Positions 43,378-52,599 of a DNA stretch of 64,000 nt are shown piece by piece. Under the pieces are notes generated by a model. It was not told the origin of the DNA and did not search any database. It saw nothing but the letters and a program-made list of their open reading frames with translations. The DNA lies in NCBI GenBank assembly GCA_964589825.1, contig CAZPUS010000002.1, positions 1-64,000 on the forward strand. The letters are read 5' to 3'. The position numbers were made by a program, and so were the translations under genes. The stretch's first letter is position 1. Each line of letters starts with the position of its first letter. The stretch comes from CAZPUS01 sp964589825 (GTDB taxonomy: Bacteria > Fibrobacterota > Chitinivibrionia > Chitinivibrionales > WJKA01).

Positions 43378-44355
43378 ATGAAAAATAGAATACTCATATC
43401 AACCTTTTTGTGTGCGATTGCTTTTGCACTGTGCGTATATGTGTATGCCGAAACGGTTACGCTGCGGTTTGCTTCGTCGGCAACAGTGAACGATACCTGT
43501 ATACGCCTGGGCGATGTGGCCTCGGTTGCAGGGGTGTCATCCGGTGAGGAACTCTCCCAGACCGTAATCGGTAGTGCTGCACCGGCGGGATACAACCGCC
43601 GGCTCCGTGCCGGTCGGGTGGTATCGTATGTGCTTTCCTCCCGTTATCCGTCGTATGAATTTACTGTGACAGGTGCGGAAGTGACCGATATTGCGACCGC
43701 ACATACCACATACAGCCTCGGTGAATTCGTCCCCCGGATAGCGCGCTACATACGGCAGCGCATGTCATGGGACAGTTCGTATGTCAGGATAGAGGTATAC
43801 GATACCTCGCGGACCCTGCGTGTGCTGAACAAACCCTGCAGCGTGACCGTGACGGGCCTTAGTACGGAATACCCGCGAGGAAACGAACAGGTAACGCTGC
43901 TGCTGCGTCAGCAGGGGAATCTGTTGCGCGTACCATGCCGGGTATGTGTCTATGTACAGAAAAAAGTGCTGGTCGCTGCACAACGAATTCCTGCAGATAC
44001 CAGGCTCGAAATATCGGATGTCACCTATGAGGTGAAAGATATAACTCATTTTAGAAGAAAGTATTACGAGAACAGAAAAGACATTTCAACCCTTCGGGCT
44101 TCCCGTAGTATCGCACCGGGAGAGATTATTAGTGACGCCTGCATGGAACCGGTGCCGGTGGTGGAGAAAGGCCGGATCGTGCAGTGTACGGTCAGCAGGC
44201 CCTCGCTTGCCATATCCGTAAAGGTGCGGGCCCGTGAAAACGGCCGGCCCGGAGACCGTATCTGGGTGCAGAATATACGTTCGAATAAGTTGATAAAAGC
44301 GGAAGTGATAAACTCCGAAACAGTGAAAAGCCTTCAATCAGGAGCCCGATTATGA
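43378..44355 (+). CDS. flgA: Flagellar P-ring chaperone FlgA
   Basis: 325 aa, signal peptide (ILISTFLCAIAFALCVYVYA). The C-terminal SAF-type domain is visible (VLVAAQRIPADTRLEISDV, then APGEIISDACMEPVPVVEKG, and VKVRARENGRPGDRIWVQN, the family end). Periplasmic chaperone that helps FlgI form the P-ring. It begins 4 bp after flgG, and its stop overlaps the flgH start (ATGA). Confidence 0.92.
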   Translation: MKNRILISTFLCAIAFALCVYVYAETVTLRFASSATVNDTCIRLGDVASVAGVSSGEELSQTVIGSAAPAGYNRRLRAGRVVSYVLSSRYPSYEFTVTGAEVTDIATAHTTYSLGEFVPRIARYIRQRMSWDSSYVRIEVYDTSRTLRVLNKPCSVTVTGLSTEYPRGNEQVTLLLRQQGNLLRVPCRVCVYVQKKVLVAAQRIPADTRLEISDVTYEVKDITHFRRKYYENRKDISTLRASRSIAPGEIISDACMEPVPVVEKGRIVQCTVSRPSLAISVKVRARENGRPGDRIWVQNIRSNKLIKAEVINSETVKSLQSGARL

Positions 44356-44946
44356 ACAGCAGAATACAGATGTGTCGTGTGAGTGCCGTAATTGTTTTGC
44401 TTGGTGTGTGGACGCTTGTGTCCGGTGCGCGGATGCAGAACCTTTATACCGATCACCGGGCAATGCGCCAGGGCGATATTCTTACCGTAATAATCGACGA
44501 GTCGGCAAAAGCCGATTCCAAAAGCGGCACCAACACGCAAAAAGAGAACAGTATCGATGTCAGTAGTAATGGTGGATCGGGTCTGTTCGGTTTTCTGCCC
44601 AGTTTCGGTTTTGGGGCGGGAAATAANNNNNNNNNNTAAAATCGGGTATGACGGCGAAGGAAATACCAGCCGCAGGGGGAGCCTGAACGCGAAAATTTCG
44701 GCGAGTGTGGTCGATGTGCTCGACAACGGTAATCTGGTGATAGAAGGAAGCAAGAAGGTTACCATCAACAACGAGGATGAGATAATCACCATATCGGGTA
44801 AAGTACGACCCGCGGATATCGCTCCCGGAAATGTTGTCTTTTCACACAATATCGCCAATGCGGATATCATGTACTCCGGCAAAGGGGTCAATTCGAATGC
44901 ACAGCGCCCCGGCCCCCTGGCACGATTATTTAACTGGATGTTTTAA
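44352..44946 (+). CDS. flgH: Flagellar L-ring protein FlgH, split by an assembly gap
   Basis: The N-terminal part (44352-44626) has a signal-like start (VSAVIVLLGVWTLVSGA) and NLYTDHRAMRQGDILTVII; the C-terminal part (44638-44946) has NTSRRGSLNAKISASVV, LDNGNLVIEGSKKV and ends RLFNWMF. Ten N at 44627-44636 separate them and the two halves are in different frames, so the true missing length should be a multiple of three. The gene is probably intact. FlgH forms the outer-membrane ring; typical ones are lipoproteins, but no lipobox Cys is evident here. Confidence 0.85.
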
Positions 44947-44967
44947 CTTCAAAAAGGACTTTGAGTT

Positions 44968-46131
44968 ATGCGCTCTATTGCACAGGAGAGAATGCAGCAT
45001 TTTATGCGGATAGCCGTTGCAGGTATCATTATGTGTACCGCAGCGGTGCACGCGCAGATGGACGTTCGTATCAAAGATGTGGCCACGGTCTCGGGAACCG
45101 AAGACCTTCAGCTGTTCGGTTATGGACTGGTTGTCGGACTCTCCGGAACCGGTGATCGACGAAACACCGTCTTTACCGAGCAGACGATACGTAATATGCT
45201 TAAAAACCTCGACATAGAACTGCCGGATAAATATATGCGGACCCAGAATGTGGCTGCGGTCATGGTGAATGCGACCCTGCCGCCGTTCAAGAAAAGCGGT
45301 ACACGTATCGATGTGACCGTTTCTTCCCTCGGTGACGCGAGAAGCCTCGAAGGCGGAACCCTTATCCTTACGCCTTTGCAGGGACCGGACGGTGAGGTCT
45401 ATGCCACTGCACAGGGGCCGCTTTCCACCGGTGGATATGATATTCGAAACAGGGGACTGAGTCACATAAAGAAAAACCATGTGACGGTGGGACGCGTTCC
45501 CGACGGTGCGATTATCCAGCAGGAGTATGCGCTTTCAACGCTCGATGCGGATGCGCTTCATCTTTCGCTGCAGAATCCCGATTTTTCATCAGCAGTCGCA
45601 ATGGCGGATGCTATAGACGAAGAGTTTGAAGATGTCCCTGCAGGAAAGGTCGCGCGTGCGGTTGATGCGGGGACTGTGCAGCTCAACTATAGCCTTATCA
45701 CCAGAGGTGCGGTCAATGCGGCTGCGGTTTCCCTTCCGGAGTTTATTGCACGTGTGGAAAATGTCTCGTTTGCCACACATAACCGTGCGCGGGTCGTAAT
45801 CAACGAGCGCACCGGCACTATCGTGGCCGGCGGTGAAGTAAAAGTGTCGGAGGTGGCGGTTACGCACGGAGGAATAAAAGTCGAGATCGTCAACAGGGCC
45901 GAGACCGTACAGCCCAGACCCTTTACGCTTGGACAGACCGCAACTATTCCACGACCCGAGATGAAAGTGGAGGAGAAAAACCCGGAAATGGTGGTGTTGC
46001 GCGGCAGTACGACCATTGCCGACCTGGCGCAGGCGCTCAATTCACTCGGTGTCTCCCCGCGTGACGAGATCGCGATTTTTCAGGCGATAAAAGAGGCCGG
46101 GGCACTGCACGCACAGTTGCAGATACTGTAG
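44968..46131 (+). CDS. flgI: Flagellar P-ring protein FlgI
   Basis: 387 aa, signal peptide ending VHAQ. Signatures: RIKDVATVSGTEDLQLFGYG, VGLSGTGD, NVAAVMVNATLPPF, VSSLGDARSLEGGTLILTPL, and the C-terminal LAQALNSLGVSPRDEIAIFQ. It forms the periplasmic P-ring. Last gene of the flagellar run; there is no flgJ after it, the usual next gene. Confidence 0.97.
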   Translation: MRSIAQERMQHFMRIAVAGIIMCTAAVHAQMDVRIKDVATVSGTEDLQLFGYGLVVGLSGTGDRRNTVFTEQTIRNMLKNLDIELPDKYMRTQNVAAVMVNATLPPFKKSGTRIDVTVSSLGDARSLEGGTLILTPLQGPDGEVYATAQGPLSTGGYDIRNRGLSHIKKNHVTVGRVPDGAIIQQEYALSTLDADALHLSLQNPDFSSAVAMADAIDEEFEDVPAGKVARAVDAGTVQLNYSLITRGAVNAAAVSLPEFIARVENVSFATHNRARVVINERTGTIVAGGEVKVSEVAVTHGGIKVEIVNRAETVQPRPFTLGQTATIPRPEMKVEEKNPEMVVLRGSTTIADLAQALNSLGVSPRDEIAIFQAIKEAGALHAQLQIL

Positions 46132-46180
46132 CCTTCACCCGGTATGCTGCCCGGTGATTAGCCCCATAATCAGTGTATGA

Positions 46181-46195
46181 AACCGCTCAATTCAG
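46181..46195 (+). repeat. Right-end fragment G of the dispersed element
   Basis: AACCGCTCAATTCAG is identical to the right end of copy C, but no left end or core is visible around it. It lies in the 197-bp gap between flgI and yajC, which otherwise holds the yajC leader. Confidence 0.4.
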
Positions 46196-46328
46196 CTGTT
46201 ATTGATTTTACGGGTGAGAAAAAGTATTTTATTCTAAAGGTTTACTGGCTGAATCAGCCGTAACTATAATTTCGCGCGTGTGCGCGATACGCGTATCATG
46301 CATTTTTTGTCTTTAGAAAGGACACGCT

Positions 46329-46715
46329 ATGTTTCGAACGATGGTTATCGCTGTTATGCTTTCGGTTACCGGTGTGATGGCACAGAATGGGGCCGATCCC
46401 AAAGGCGGTATAATGAGTATTCTGCCCATGCTGCTGGTGATGTTCGTCATCATCTATTTTCTGATGATTCGTCCTGAACAGAAAAAACAGAAAAAACGCC
46501 AGGAGATGATCGGGAGTATCAAAAAAGGTGAAAAAGTGCTGACCATCGGCGGTGTCTATGGGACGGTACAGGCGATGAAAGACGATAAAGTGCGCCTTAA
46601 AATTGCGGAAAATACCACGGTCGATCTGCGCAAGGGCGCAATATCCGAAGTAATAAATCAGAAGAGTGAAACGAAATCGGATAAGCCATCGGAGATTGAA
46701 GAAGATAAGTCGTAA
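46329..46715 (+). CDS. yajC: Sec translocon accessory protein YajC
   Basis: 128 aa. The single hydrophobic segment (SILPMLLVMFVIIYFLMIRPEQKKQKKRQ shape) followed by MIGSIKKGEKVLTIGGVYGTV and the charged tail defines YajC. A signal-like N-terminus (MFRTMVIAVMLSVTGVMAQ) precedes it, as in some FCB members. It helps SecDF in protein export. SecD and SecF are not adjacent. Confidence 0.93.
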   Translation: MFRTMVIAVMLSVTGVMAQNGADPKGGIMSILPMLLVMFVIIYFLMIRPEQKKQKKRQEMIGSIKKGEKVLTIGGVYGTVQAMKDDKVRLKIAENTTVDLRKGAISEVINQKSETKSDKPSEIEEDKS

Positions 46716-46789
46716 TCGATGTTACCCGAACTGGGTACACACAACACTCAGTCTGGGTTTTATCCCTTTTAACGGGTAAATGATGCCGT

Positions 46790-47311
46790 ATGGAAGATGT
46801 AACAGTCCAGAAGAGTATAGCCCTCTATGGTGAAGCGGTACTGCGCAGGCAGGGGGCGGTTGTGGAGACGGTCGATGCATCAGTACGTGAGTTTATCGAG
46901 CAAATGAAAGAAGTGATGTATCAGGAAGACGGTGCGGGACTGGCCGCCCCCCAGGTGCATGCCTCGCGTCAGATTGCATTGGTCGATATCACCATGGGCG
47001 AGCAGGAGCCCTACGTGCTGATCAACCCTGAAATCGTGTGGGCTTCCGAGGAGACCGAAGAAGACGAGGAAGGATGTCTGAGCATCCCCGATATCAGGCT
47101 CCCGGTTGCCAGGGCGGCCCAGGTTCATGTACGTGCCACCGATGCACAGGGAAACAGATACGATATAGAAAATGCGCACGGGCTTCTTGCGCGGGCGCTT
47201 CAGCACGAAATAGATCATCTGCACGGTGTGTTATTTGTGGACAGGGCTGCACCCATGCAGCGACATATGGTAGCGGGTAAATTAAAGAAACTTGCAAAAA
47301 GCGCCAGATAA
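46790..47311 (+). CDS. def: Peptide deformylase
   Basis: 173 aa with all three motifs: GAGLAAPQV, EEGCLSIPD (metal Cys), and QHEIDHLHG (HExxH). It removes the formyl group from nascent proteins. The next gene starts beyond its stop by a few bases or overlaps it, depending on the start chosen. Unlike many genomes, fmt does not follow. Confidence 0.97.
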   Translation: MEDVTVQKSIALYGEAVLRRQGAVVETVDASVREFIEQMKEVMYQEDGAGLAAPQVHASRQIALVDITMGEQEPYVLINPEIVWASEETEEDEEGCLSIPDIRLPVARAAQVHVRATDAQGNRYDIENAHGLLARALQHEIDHLHGVLFVDRAAPMQRHMVAGKLKKLAKSAR

Positions 47312-47314
47312 TAC

Positions 47315-47330
47315 ACCCTGGACCGAGCGA
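47315..47330 (+). repeat. Possible left-end fragment I of the dispersed element
   Basis: ACCCTGGACCGAGCGA, followed by TTGTTCCGTCAC, resembles the left end of copies A and F just after the def stop. No right end is seen. Weak. Confidence 0.3.
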
Positions 47331-47363
47331 TTGTTCCGTCACACCGATGCAGACACCCGACAG

Positions 47364-48770
47364 ATGCGAGTGTGGACCAATAGGGTAAATAATATTGTGC
47401 GTGAGTGGGTGCGCCTGTGTACGGTGTGTGCCCTGCTCCATTGCTGTATGGGCTGCAGCGGGATGATTCCCGGGCTGGAACCTGCTGTCGCACCTTCGTC
47501 AAATCAAAAAGAGAAGGCAACGGCGGATTTTTCAATCGCTTTTTTGGCAGATGATTCGGCTGCAGCCTCCAGCAAGCCAGATATAAAAACCGAAAAAAAA
47601 ACTGCAACCGGTGTATCCTGTAAAGTACCGGATATCCGGATCCGGGTATTGCTGCAGCAGCGGCTTTCGCACTGTATGCTTTATTCGGTACGCGAGGTGA
47701 AGGTGCGTACCGCACAGACGGATGTCACTACCCCGTTACAGGGAGGCATACGAATTGAAAAACAGGCAAAGCCCGGGCGGGTCGCAATTAACGGGCATAC
47801 GGTATCGCTTCCGTGCACATTGCGTGCGGTGAGTTCCCATAATTTTTTTGAATACAGCGATAAATCATATCGTGGCTCGGTTATTCTCATCCCGTCGGGC
47901 AGCACTTCCGCAGCGTTTGGTATCTGCAATTATCTTTTGGTTGAATCGTATCTCAGGGGAGTGGTGCCGAGAGAAATAGGTCATCCGGGACAGAATGCCC
48001 TGGAGGCGATAAAAGCCCAGGCCGTGGCTGCCCGCACCTATGCCTATCGACGAATTCTCGATCGTCGCACCGCCCGTTTTGACGTATACCCGGGTGTTGC
48101 GGATCAGGTCTATGGCGGAGTGGATGCCGAATCCGCAATATCGAGCAAGGCGGTTGCCGCCACGGCGGGGCTGGTGCTTGCGTATAACGGCAGCCTTGCC
48201 CATACCTACTATCATTCGACCTGCGGCGGCCAAACCGACAATATCGAAGCGGTTTGGAACAAACCCCCGCAGCCTTACCTGACGGCATCAACCGATACCA
48301 ATGAAAACGGCGAATGCTTCTGCAGGGGATCGCGCTATTTTGAATGGACGCAGCAGTGGAGCACTGCGCGTCTGTCGCAAATTGCCGCACGGTTTTCGAA
48401 AAAATATTACCCCTCACGCGGTCTTCGCGGGACCATCCGCTCCATGAAGATAACTGCGCGCACACCGGGCGGGCGTGTCAAATCGATGACGATCACTACC
48501 ACCCGCGGTACGTATACGTTTGGCGGCGATAAAATCCGTTTTATCCTCCGAAGAGATGAAAAAGGCTATCCCATTCTGCGTTCCGCACGTATCACGTCGG
48601 CGGACGTAACGTCCCGCAAAGTAATCATTACCGGTACCGGGTATGGCCACGGGGTGGGGATGTGCCAGGTGGGTGCAATCGCCCGTGCACGGGCCGGACA
48701 GCGTTTTGTCGAAATACTCGGTGCCTATTATCCGCATACGCGGATCAGGCGTGTTCTCAGCGGCAGGTAA
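47364..48770 (+). CDS. SpoIID/LytB-like lipoprotein
   Basis: 468 aa from the ATG at 47364. A GTG at 47397 gives a more usual lipoprotein leader (MREWVRLCTVCALLHCCMGC), and a longer frame reaches 47292. The lipobox-like CCMGCS predicts a lipidated Cys. The SpoIID domain (about 200-468) has its marks: VPREIGHPGQNALEAIKAQA, RTYAYRRIL, HSTCGGQTDNIEAVW, GTGYGHGVGMCQVGA. SpoIID in Bacillus is a lytic transglycosylase acting on denuded glycan; in non-sporulating Gram-negatives the role is cell-wall turnover. The 274 bp downstream hold no gene. Confidence 0.88.
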   Translation: MRVWTNRVNNIVREWVRLCTVCALLHCCMGCSGMIPGLEPAVAPSSNQKEKATADFSIAFLADDSAAASSKPDIKTEKKTATGVSCKVPDIRIRVLLQQRLSHCMLYSVREVKVRTAQTDVTTPLQGGIRIEKQAKPGRVAINGHTVSLPCTLRAVSSHNFFEYSDKSYRGSVILIPSGSTSAAFGICNYLLVESYLRGVVPREIGHPGQNALEAIKAQAVAARTYAYRRILDRRTARFDVYPGVADQVYGGVDAESAISSKAVAATAGLVLAYNGSLAHTYYHSTCGGQTDNIEAVWNKPPQPYLTASTDTNENGECFCRGSRYFEWTQQWSTARLSQIAARFSKKYYPSRGLRGTIRSMKITARTPGGRVKSMTITTTRGTYTFGGDKIRFILRRDEKGYPILRSARITSADVTSRKVIITGTGYGHGVGMCQVGAIARARAGQRFVEILGAYYPHTRIRRVLSGR

Positions 48771-49044
48771 GGTTTTTTCCCGAATATGCTGTATATTTTC
48801 CAGTGGTGCCTGTGCATGGGTACATTATTCATACACCCGAAGGATTTGTACCATACGTGAGCGCATACCGTGCTCTATTCACATTGGCATGTCCTTCGCG
48901 CTTTGGGTACGTTGTGTGCAGGGAACGAGTATTCAAAGCTTGAAGGTGAATGAGGCAATAATGTATACTTGTACAGCTGTAGAGATTAGCCTGTGAAACA
49001 GGAGCGAGAGTCGCTACCGACAGTAAATCTAAAAAGGGGAAAAA

Positions 49045-51390
49045 ATGTATAAAGGAGCATTACGGCACATACTGCACACAAAGGCGGTAATACGGTTATT
49101 GATATTTCTGTTATGGGCATCGGCTGTTGGATACGGAACGGATACTGCCCGGATTTCGATTAAAGCGCTTCAGTTGCCCGAGGGGAGTAAAGGTTGTGAT
49201 GTTATTGTGGAGATCCGTGACCGAAATGATCGTATCACAGGCCAGGGCATTGTCACCTTTACCAAAGAGGATGCCGGAAGCCAAAAGACTCTAACGGTGG
49301 GGTCGGGATCGGCACTGCCCCGTATAGATACGCTTTATGCATCGGATATCGCGACAGGAATCAATGATACGTTTTCGTTGCATGCAGAGGCATCGGATCA
49401 GTTTGACGGGCGCATAGAACAATATGCATGGAAACTGGGTGAGGGGGACTGGATCGTGACGAAATCTGCGGATACCACCCTCGTGGCACCATCGACGGCA
49501 CAGAAATATCCGTGTATTCTACGCGTCACGGATGACGGGAACAATCAGGTCTATGATACGGTTGTGATTCAGGTAGAGACACGTGCGCCTGTCGCAGTGG
49601 CAGGTAATGATACCACGGTTGGTGTTAACGATATGGTTTATCTGGATGGGAGCGGCAGTAGTGACGAAACGGAAATCACTGAATTTGAATGGAAGTGCGG
49701 CAGCGAACAATGGCACAGTGTAAAAGGGGGAGATACGGTACGTGTAGCACCGTCGACCGCACAGGAATGGATATGCGTGCTTCGTGTGAGAGATAATGAA
49801 GCAAATCTAAGTTATGATACTATCAGAGTTACGGTTGATGCGATGGGGCCAGTGGTTCGTGCGGGAGGTGACACGGCGGTTGGTATAAACGATACGCTGC
49901 GCCTTATTGGCAGCAGGAGTATCGATGAGGACAGTATTGTCGCATATGAATGGAAAGTAGGAACCGGACCGTGGCAGCGCGATCCTGACGGGGATACCAC
50001 GATTGTGGCTCCTTCACAGGCGCAGACGCTTGTGTGCAGCCTGCGTGTTAAAGATAATGAACGAAATGTTAATTATGATGTAAAGAACGTGACGGTCGAG
50101 ACTCGCCCGCCCAAGGCCCTGGCCCTGGCCGATTCGGTTGCAGGTTTTAATGAATCGGTGGTTCTTTCTGGCAGCAAAAGCACGGATGAGACGAAGATAG
50201 TGAAATATGAGTGGAAATGCGGAGATTCTCAATGGACCGGTGTCGATAATGGAGACACCTCAATTATGACACCATTAAAACGAACTGTATTTGTGTGTAG
50301 TCTGCGTGTGACCGATAACGAAGGGAATCTCGGCTATGACGGGGCATCCATAGCGGTTAAAGCCTTTTTTTCTGAGCAATCGAGTCATACTGTCGATACC
50401 TCGGCGGCATCTTCGATTTATCTTGCGGATATTGACGGGGATGAAGATATGGATATTGTTGCGGCACAGGAGCTCGAACAAAAAATTGTGTGGTATGCAA
50501 ACGACGGCAACGGTCTATTCGATCCACGGATAGTAACCGAAAGCGTTGACGGTGCCCAGGCGGTATATTGTGTTGATATCGATAAGGATGGAGATATGGA
50601 CGTGCTCTCTGCTTCTAAATACGATGATAAAATTGCCTGGCACAAAAACGACGGCAGTGGGTCTTTTGCCTCCCATCCTGTCGATACTGCATGTGACGGC
50701 GCATCTGCAGTACATGCCGCGGATATCGACGGCGATGGGGATGTTGATATTTTTGGTGCATCTACCGCAGACAGTACGCTTATTTTGTATAAAAACAATG
50801 GTACACAGCAGTTTTCATCTACTGTTATCAAAACCGGGGCAATCTCGGTTAAGGATTTGTTCTCCGCCGAGTTGGACGGTAACGGCGGATTGGATATTCT
50901 TGTCGCGTATGAGAAGGGGGGACGGATCGACTGGCTGCGAAATGACGGAAAAGGCAATTTTGATGCACATACGATTACCGAAGAAATTGAAGAACCATGG
51001 GCCGTGTATGCGACCGATATTGACGGTGACGGAGATATTGATCCATTTTCTGCATCCAACAAGGACGATAAGGTCATATGGTATGAGAACAAAGGGAAGG
51101 GGCGGTTTACGGCACAACTCATATCGGATGAGGTCAATTCTGCACGTACTGTATTTGCAACCGATATGGATTTCGATTCGGATATCGATGTGATATCAGC
51201 CTCCCGTCATCCGGGGAAAGTCGTGTGGTTTGAGCAGACGCAGGAAGGGGTATTTGTACCGCATCATTTTGGTACCGGGGCCTCGTCGGTTTATGGTGCG
51301 GATATCGACGGTGACGGAGATATTGACATCATTGCCGCATCGGCAATGTATACCGGTGATGGAGTGGTGTGGTACGAAAACGGGCGGTGA
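49045..51390 (+). CDS. Exported PKD-repeat and FG-GAP-repeat protein
   Basis: 781 aa with a signal-like N-terminus (VIRLLIFLLWASAVGYG). After a short leading domain there are four PKD-like repeats of about 90 residues (residues 90-445), each with NDT...L.GS.S.DE.I..YEWK and DN..NV.YD. Then seven FG-GAP/VCBS units of about 47 residues (450-781) with the calcium loop ADIDGDGDIDI. Such FG-GAP arrays form a seven-bladed propeller, and the count fits a full one. Probably secreted and adhesive or ligand-binding. I see no type IX sorting domain at the end, so the export route after Sec is unclear. Confidence 0.85.
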   Translation: MYKGALRHILHTKAVIRLLIFLLWASAVGYGTDTARISIKALQLPEGSKGCDVIVEIRDRNDRITGQGIVTFTKEDAGSQKTLTVGSGSALPRIDTLYASDIATGINDTFSLHAEASDQFDGRIEQYAWKLGEGDWIVTKSADTTLVAPSTAQKYPCILRVTDDGNNQVYDTVVIQVETRAPVAVAGNDTTVGVNDMVYLDGSGSSDETEITEFEWKCGSEQWHSVKGGDTVRVAPSTAQEWICVLRVRDNEANLSYDTIRVTVDAMGPVVRAGGDTAVGINDTLRLIGSRSIDEDSIVAYEWKVGTGPWQRDPDGDTTIVAPSQAQTLVCSLRVKDNERNVNYDVKNVTVETRPPKALALADSVAGFNESVVLSGSKSTDETKIVKYEWKCGDSQWTGVDNGDTSIMTPLKRTVFVCSLRVTDNEGNLGYDGASIAVKAFFSEQSSHTVDTSAASSIYLADIDGDEDMDIVAAQELEQKIVWYANDGNGLFDPRIVTESVDGAQAVYCVDIDKDGDMDVLSASKYDDKIAWHKNDGSGSFASHPVDTACDGASAVHAADIDGDGDVDIFGASTADSTLILYKNNGTQQFSSTVIKTGAISVKDLFSAELDGNGGLDILVAYEKGGRIDWLRNDGKGNFDAHTITEEIEEPWAVYATDIDGDGDIDPFSASNKDDKVIWYENKGKGRFTAQLISDEVNSARTVFATDMDFDSDIDVISASRHPGKVVWFEQTQEGVFVPHHFGTGASSVYGADIDGDGDIDIIAASAMYTGDGVVWYENGR

Positions 51391-51517
51391 AGTGGTTTTG
51401 TAAGTCTGTATCGAGCCGTTGCTGAATGCGTAAACTGCGGGTAGTATCCTGTAGTGTGGCAGTGCCTTTTTGAATTTTACCTGTAGTCAATACGCAGAGA
51501 AAGATATCGACTTCCTT

Positions 51518-52585
51518 TTATCCGTTCAGCTCTTCACTGAATTCCTCCTGATAGATATCGACGACCGCGACAAAGAGTGCGGCGATTACCGGGCCCACGA
51601 TAAATCCCATGACACCGAATACCCCGATGCCGCCCAACATGGAAAAAAATATGATCAGATCGTGGATTTTGGCCCCGTGTCCCACCAGCCTGGGCCTGAG
51701 GACATTGTCTACGTTGGCGATAATGACGGTATTGACTGCCAGTATCCCGATACCGACCCAGATATGACCAATCGCTACTTCGACCACGGATACCGGAATC
51801 ATGACCAGCCAGGTCCCCAGCATGGGGATAATGGCCAGCAGTACCATAATAATTCCCCAGATAAGCCATGTGTCTATACCAAACAACAGCAGGGTGAGTG
51901 CGGCAAGTGCGCCCTGCACGATGCCTACCACGAGTGTTCCGGTAATTGTGGCGCGGGATATGCGCAGAAAGCGCTCAAGGATGGTGTCGATATATTCGTT
52001 CCGAAGCGGGATCAGATGCTTCAGTTTGTTGATCATTTTCTCGCCGTCAAGAAAGAAAAAGAACATGGTGTAGAACATAACGGCAAAACTGAGTATGATA
52101 TTGAATACACCGGTTGATGTTTTATTGATCACCGTAGTCCCGATGCTTCCCAGATTTCTCAGAAGTTGTTTTGCGATTTCTTTAATGTTGATATCGAGCT
52201 TGTCAAGGGGCAGAATACGAAACAGTCTGGTCTCTTTTATTTTTCCCCACAGCGCTTCGTTGCTCATCTCTCCAAGTGCTTCGATTTTAGGCTCCACCGA
52301 ATGGTAAAGTTCGATACTCTGCAGGGAGGCAACATGGATAATCAGGTAGCTGGGAAGCAGCATTCCGGTCAGCAGGATAATACAGCACAACAGTGACGCG
52401 ATAATACGGTTTTTAAACATCCCTGTCATAAAATGATACAGCGGGTAAAAAAGCGCGCTGAAGGTGAGCGCGAGAACGATCGGGACGATGAAAAAACGTA
52501 TAATCGGTATGAGTGCGCCTATCAGCAGCAATAACGTGACGAGAAGTACGATACGGTTGGTTTTTTTCTTTGTCGTTTCAGTCAT
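51518..52585 (-). CDS. AI-2E-family transporter
   Basis: 355 aa from the ATG at 52585; a TTG at 52603 that overlaps the preceding stop (TTGA) would give 361. Eight or so hydrophobic segments with the PF01594 pattern: SALFYPLYHF near the start, then LVVGIVQGALAALTLLLFGI and the late LVGHGAKIHDLIIFFSMLGG. The family includes TqsA (autoinducer-2 export) and Na+/H+ antiporters. Substrate unassigned. It is coupled to the upstream fusion protein gene. Confidence 0.85.
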   Translation of the reverse strand: MTETTKKKTNRIVLLVTLLLLIGALIPIIRFFIVPIVLALTFSALFYPLYHFMTGMFKNRIIASLLCCIILLTGMLLPSYLIIHVASLQSIELYHSVEPKIEALGEMSNEALWGKIKETRLFRILPLDKLDINIKEIAKQLLRNLGSIGTTVINKTSTGVFNIILSFAVMFYTMFFFFLDGEKMINKLKHLIPLRNEYIDTILERFLRISRATITGTLVVGIVQGALAALTLLLFGIDTWLIWGIIMVLLAIIPMLGTWLVMIPVSVVEVAIGHIWVGIGILAVNTVIIANVDNVLRPRLVGHGAKIHDLIIFFSMLGGIGVFGVMGFIVGPVIAALFVAVVDIYQEEFSEELNG

Positions 52586-52599
52586 GGGATCAGCCGTTT

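Noticed and set aside
48771..49044. A c-di-GMP or other riboswitch before the PKD/FG-GAP gene
   Set aside because: Short hairpins such as CCTGTGAAACAGG and AGCGAGAGTCGCT are present, but no conserved aptamer core could be matched by eye. A covariance-model scan would decide.
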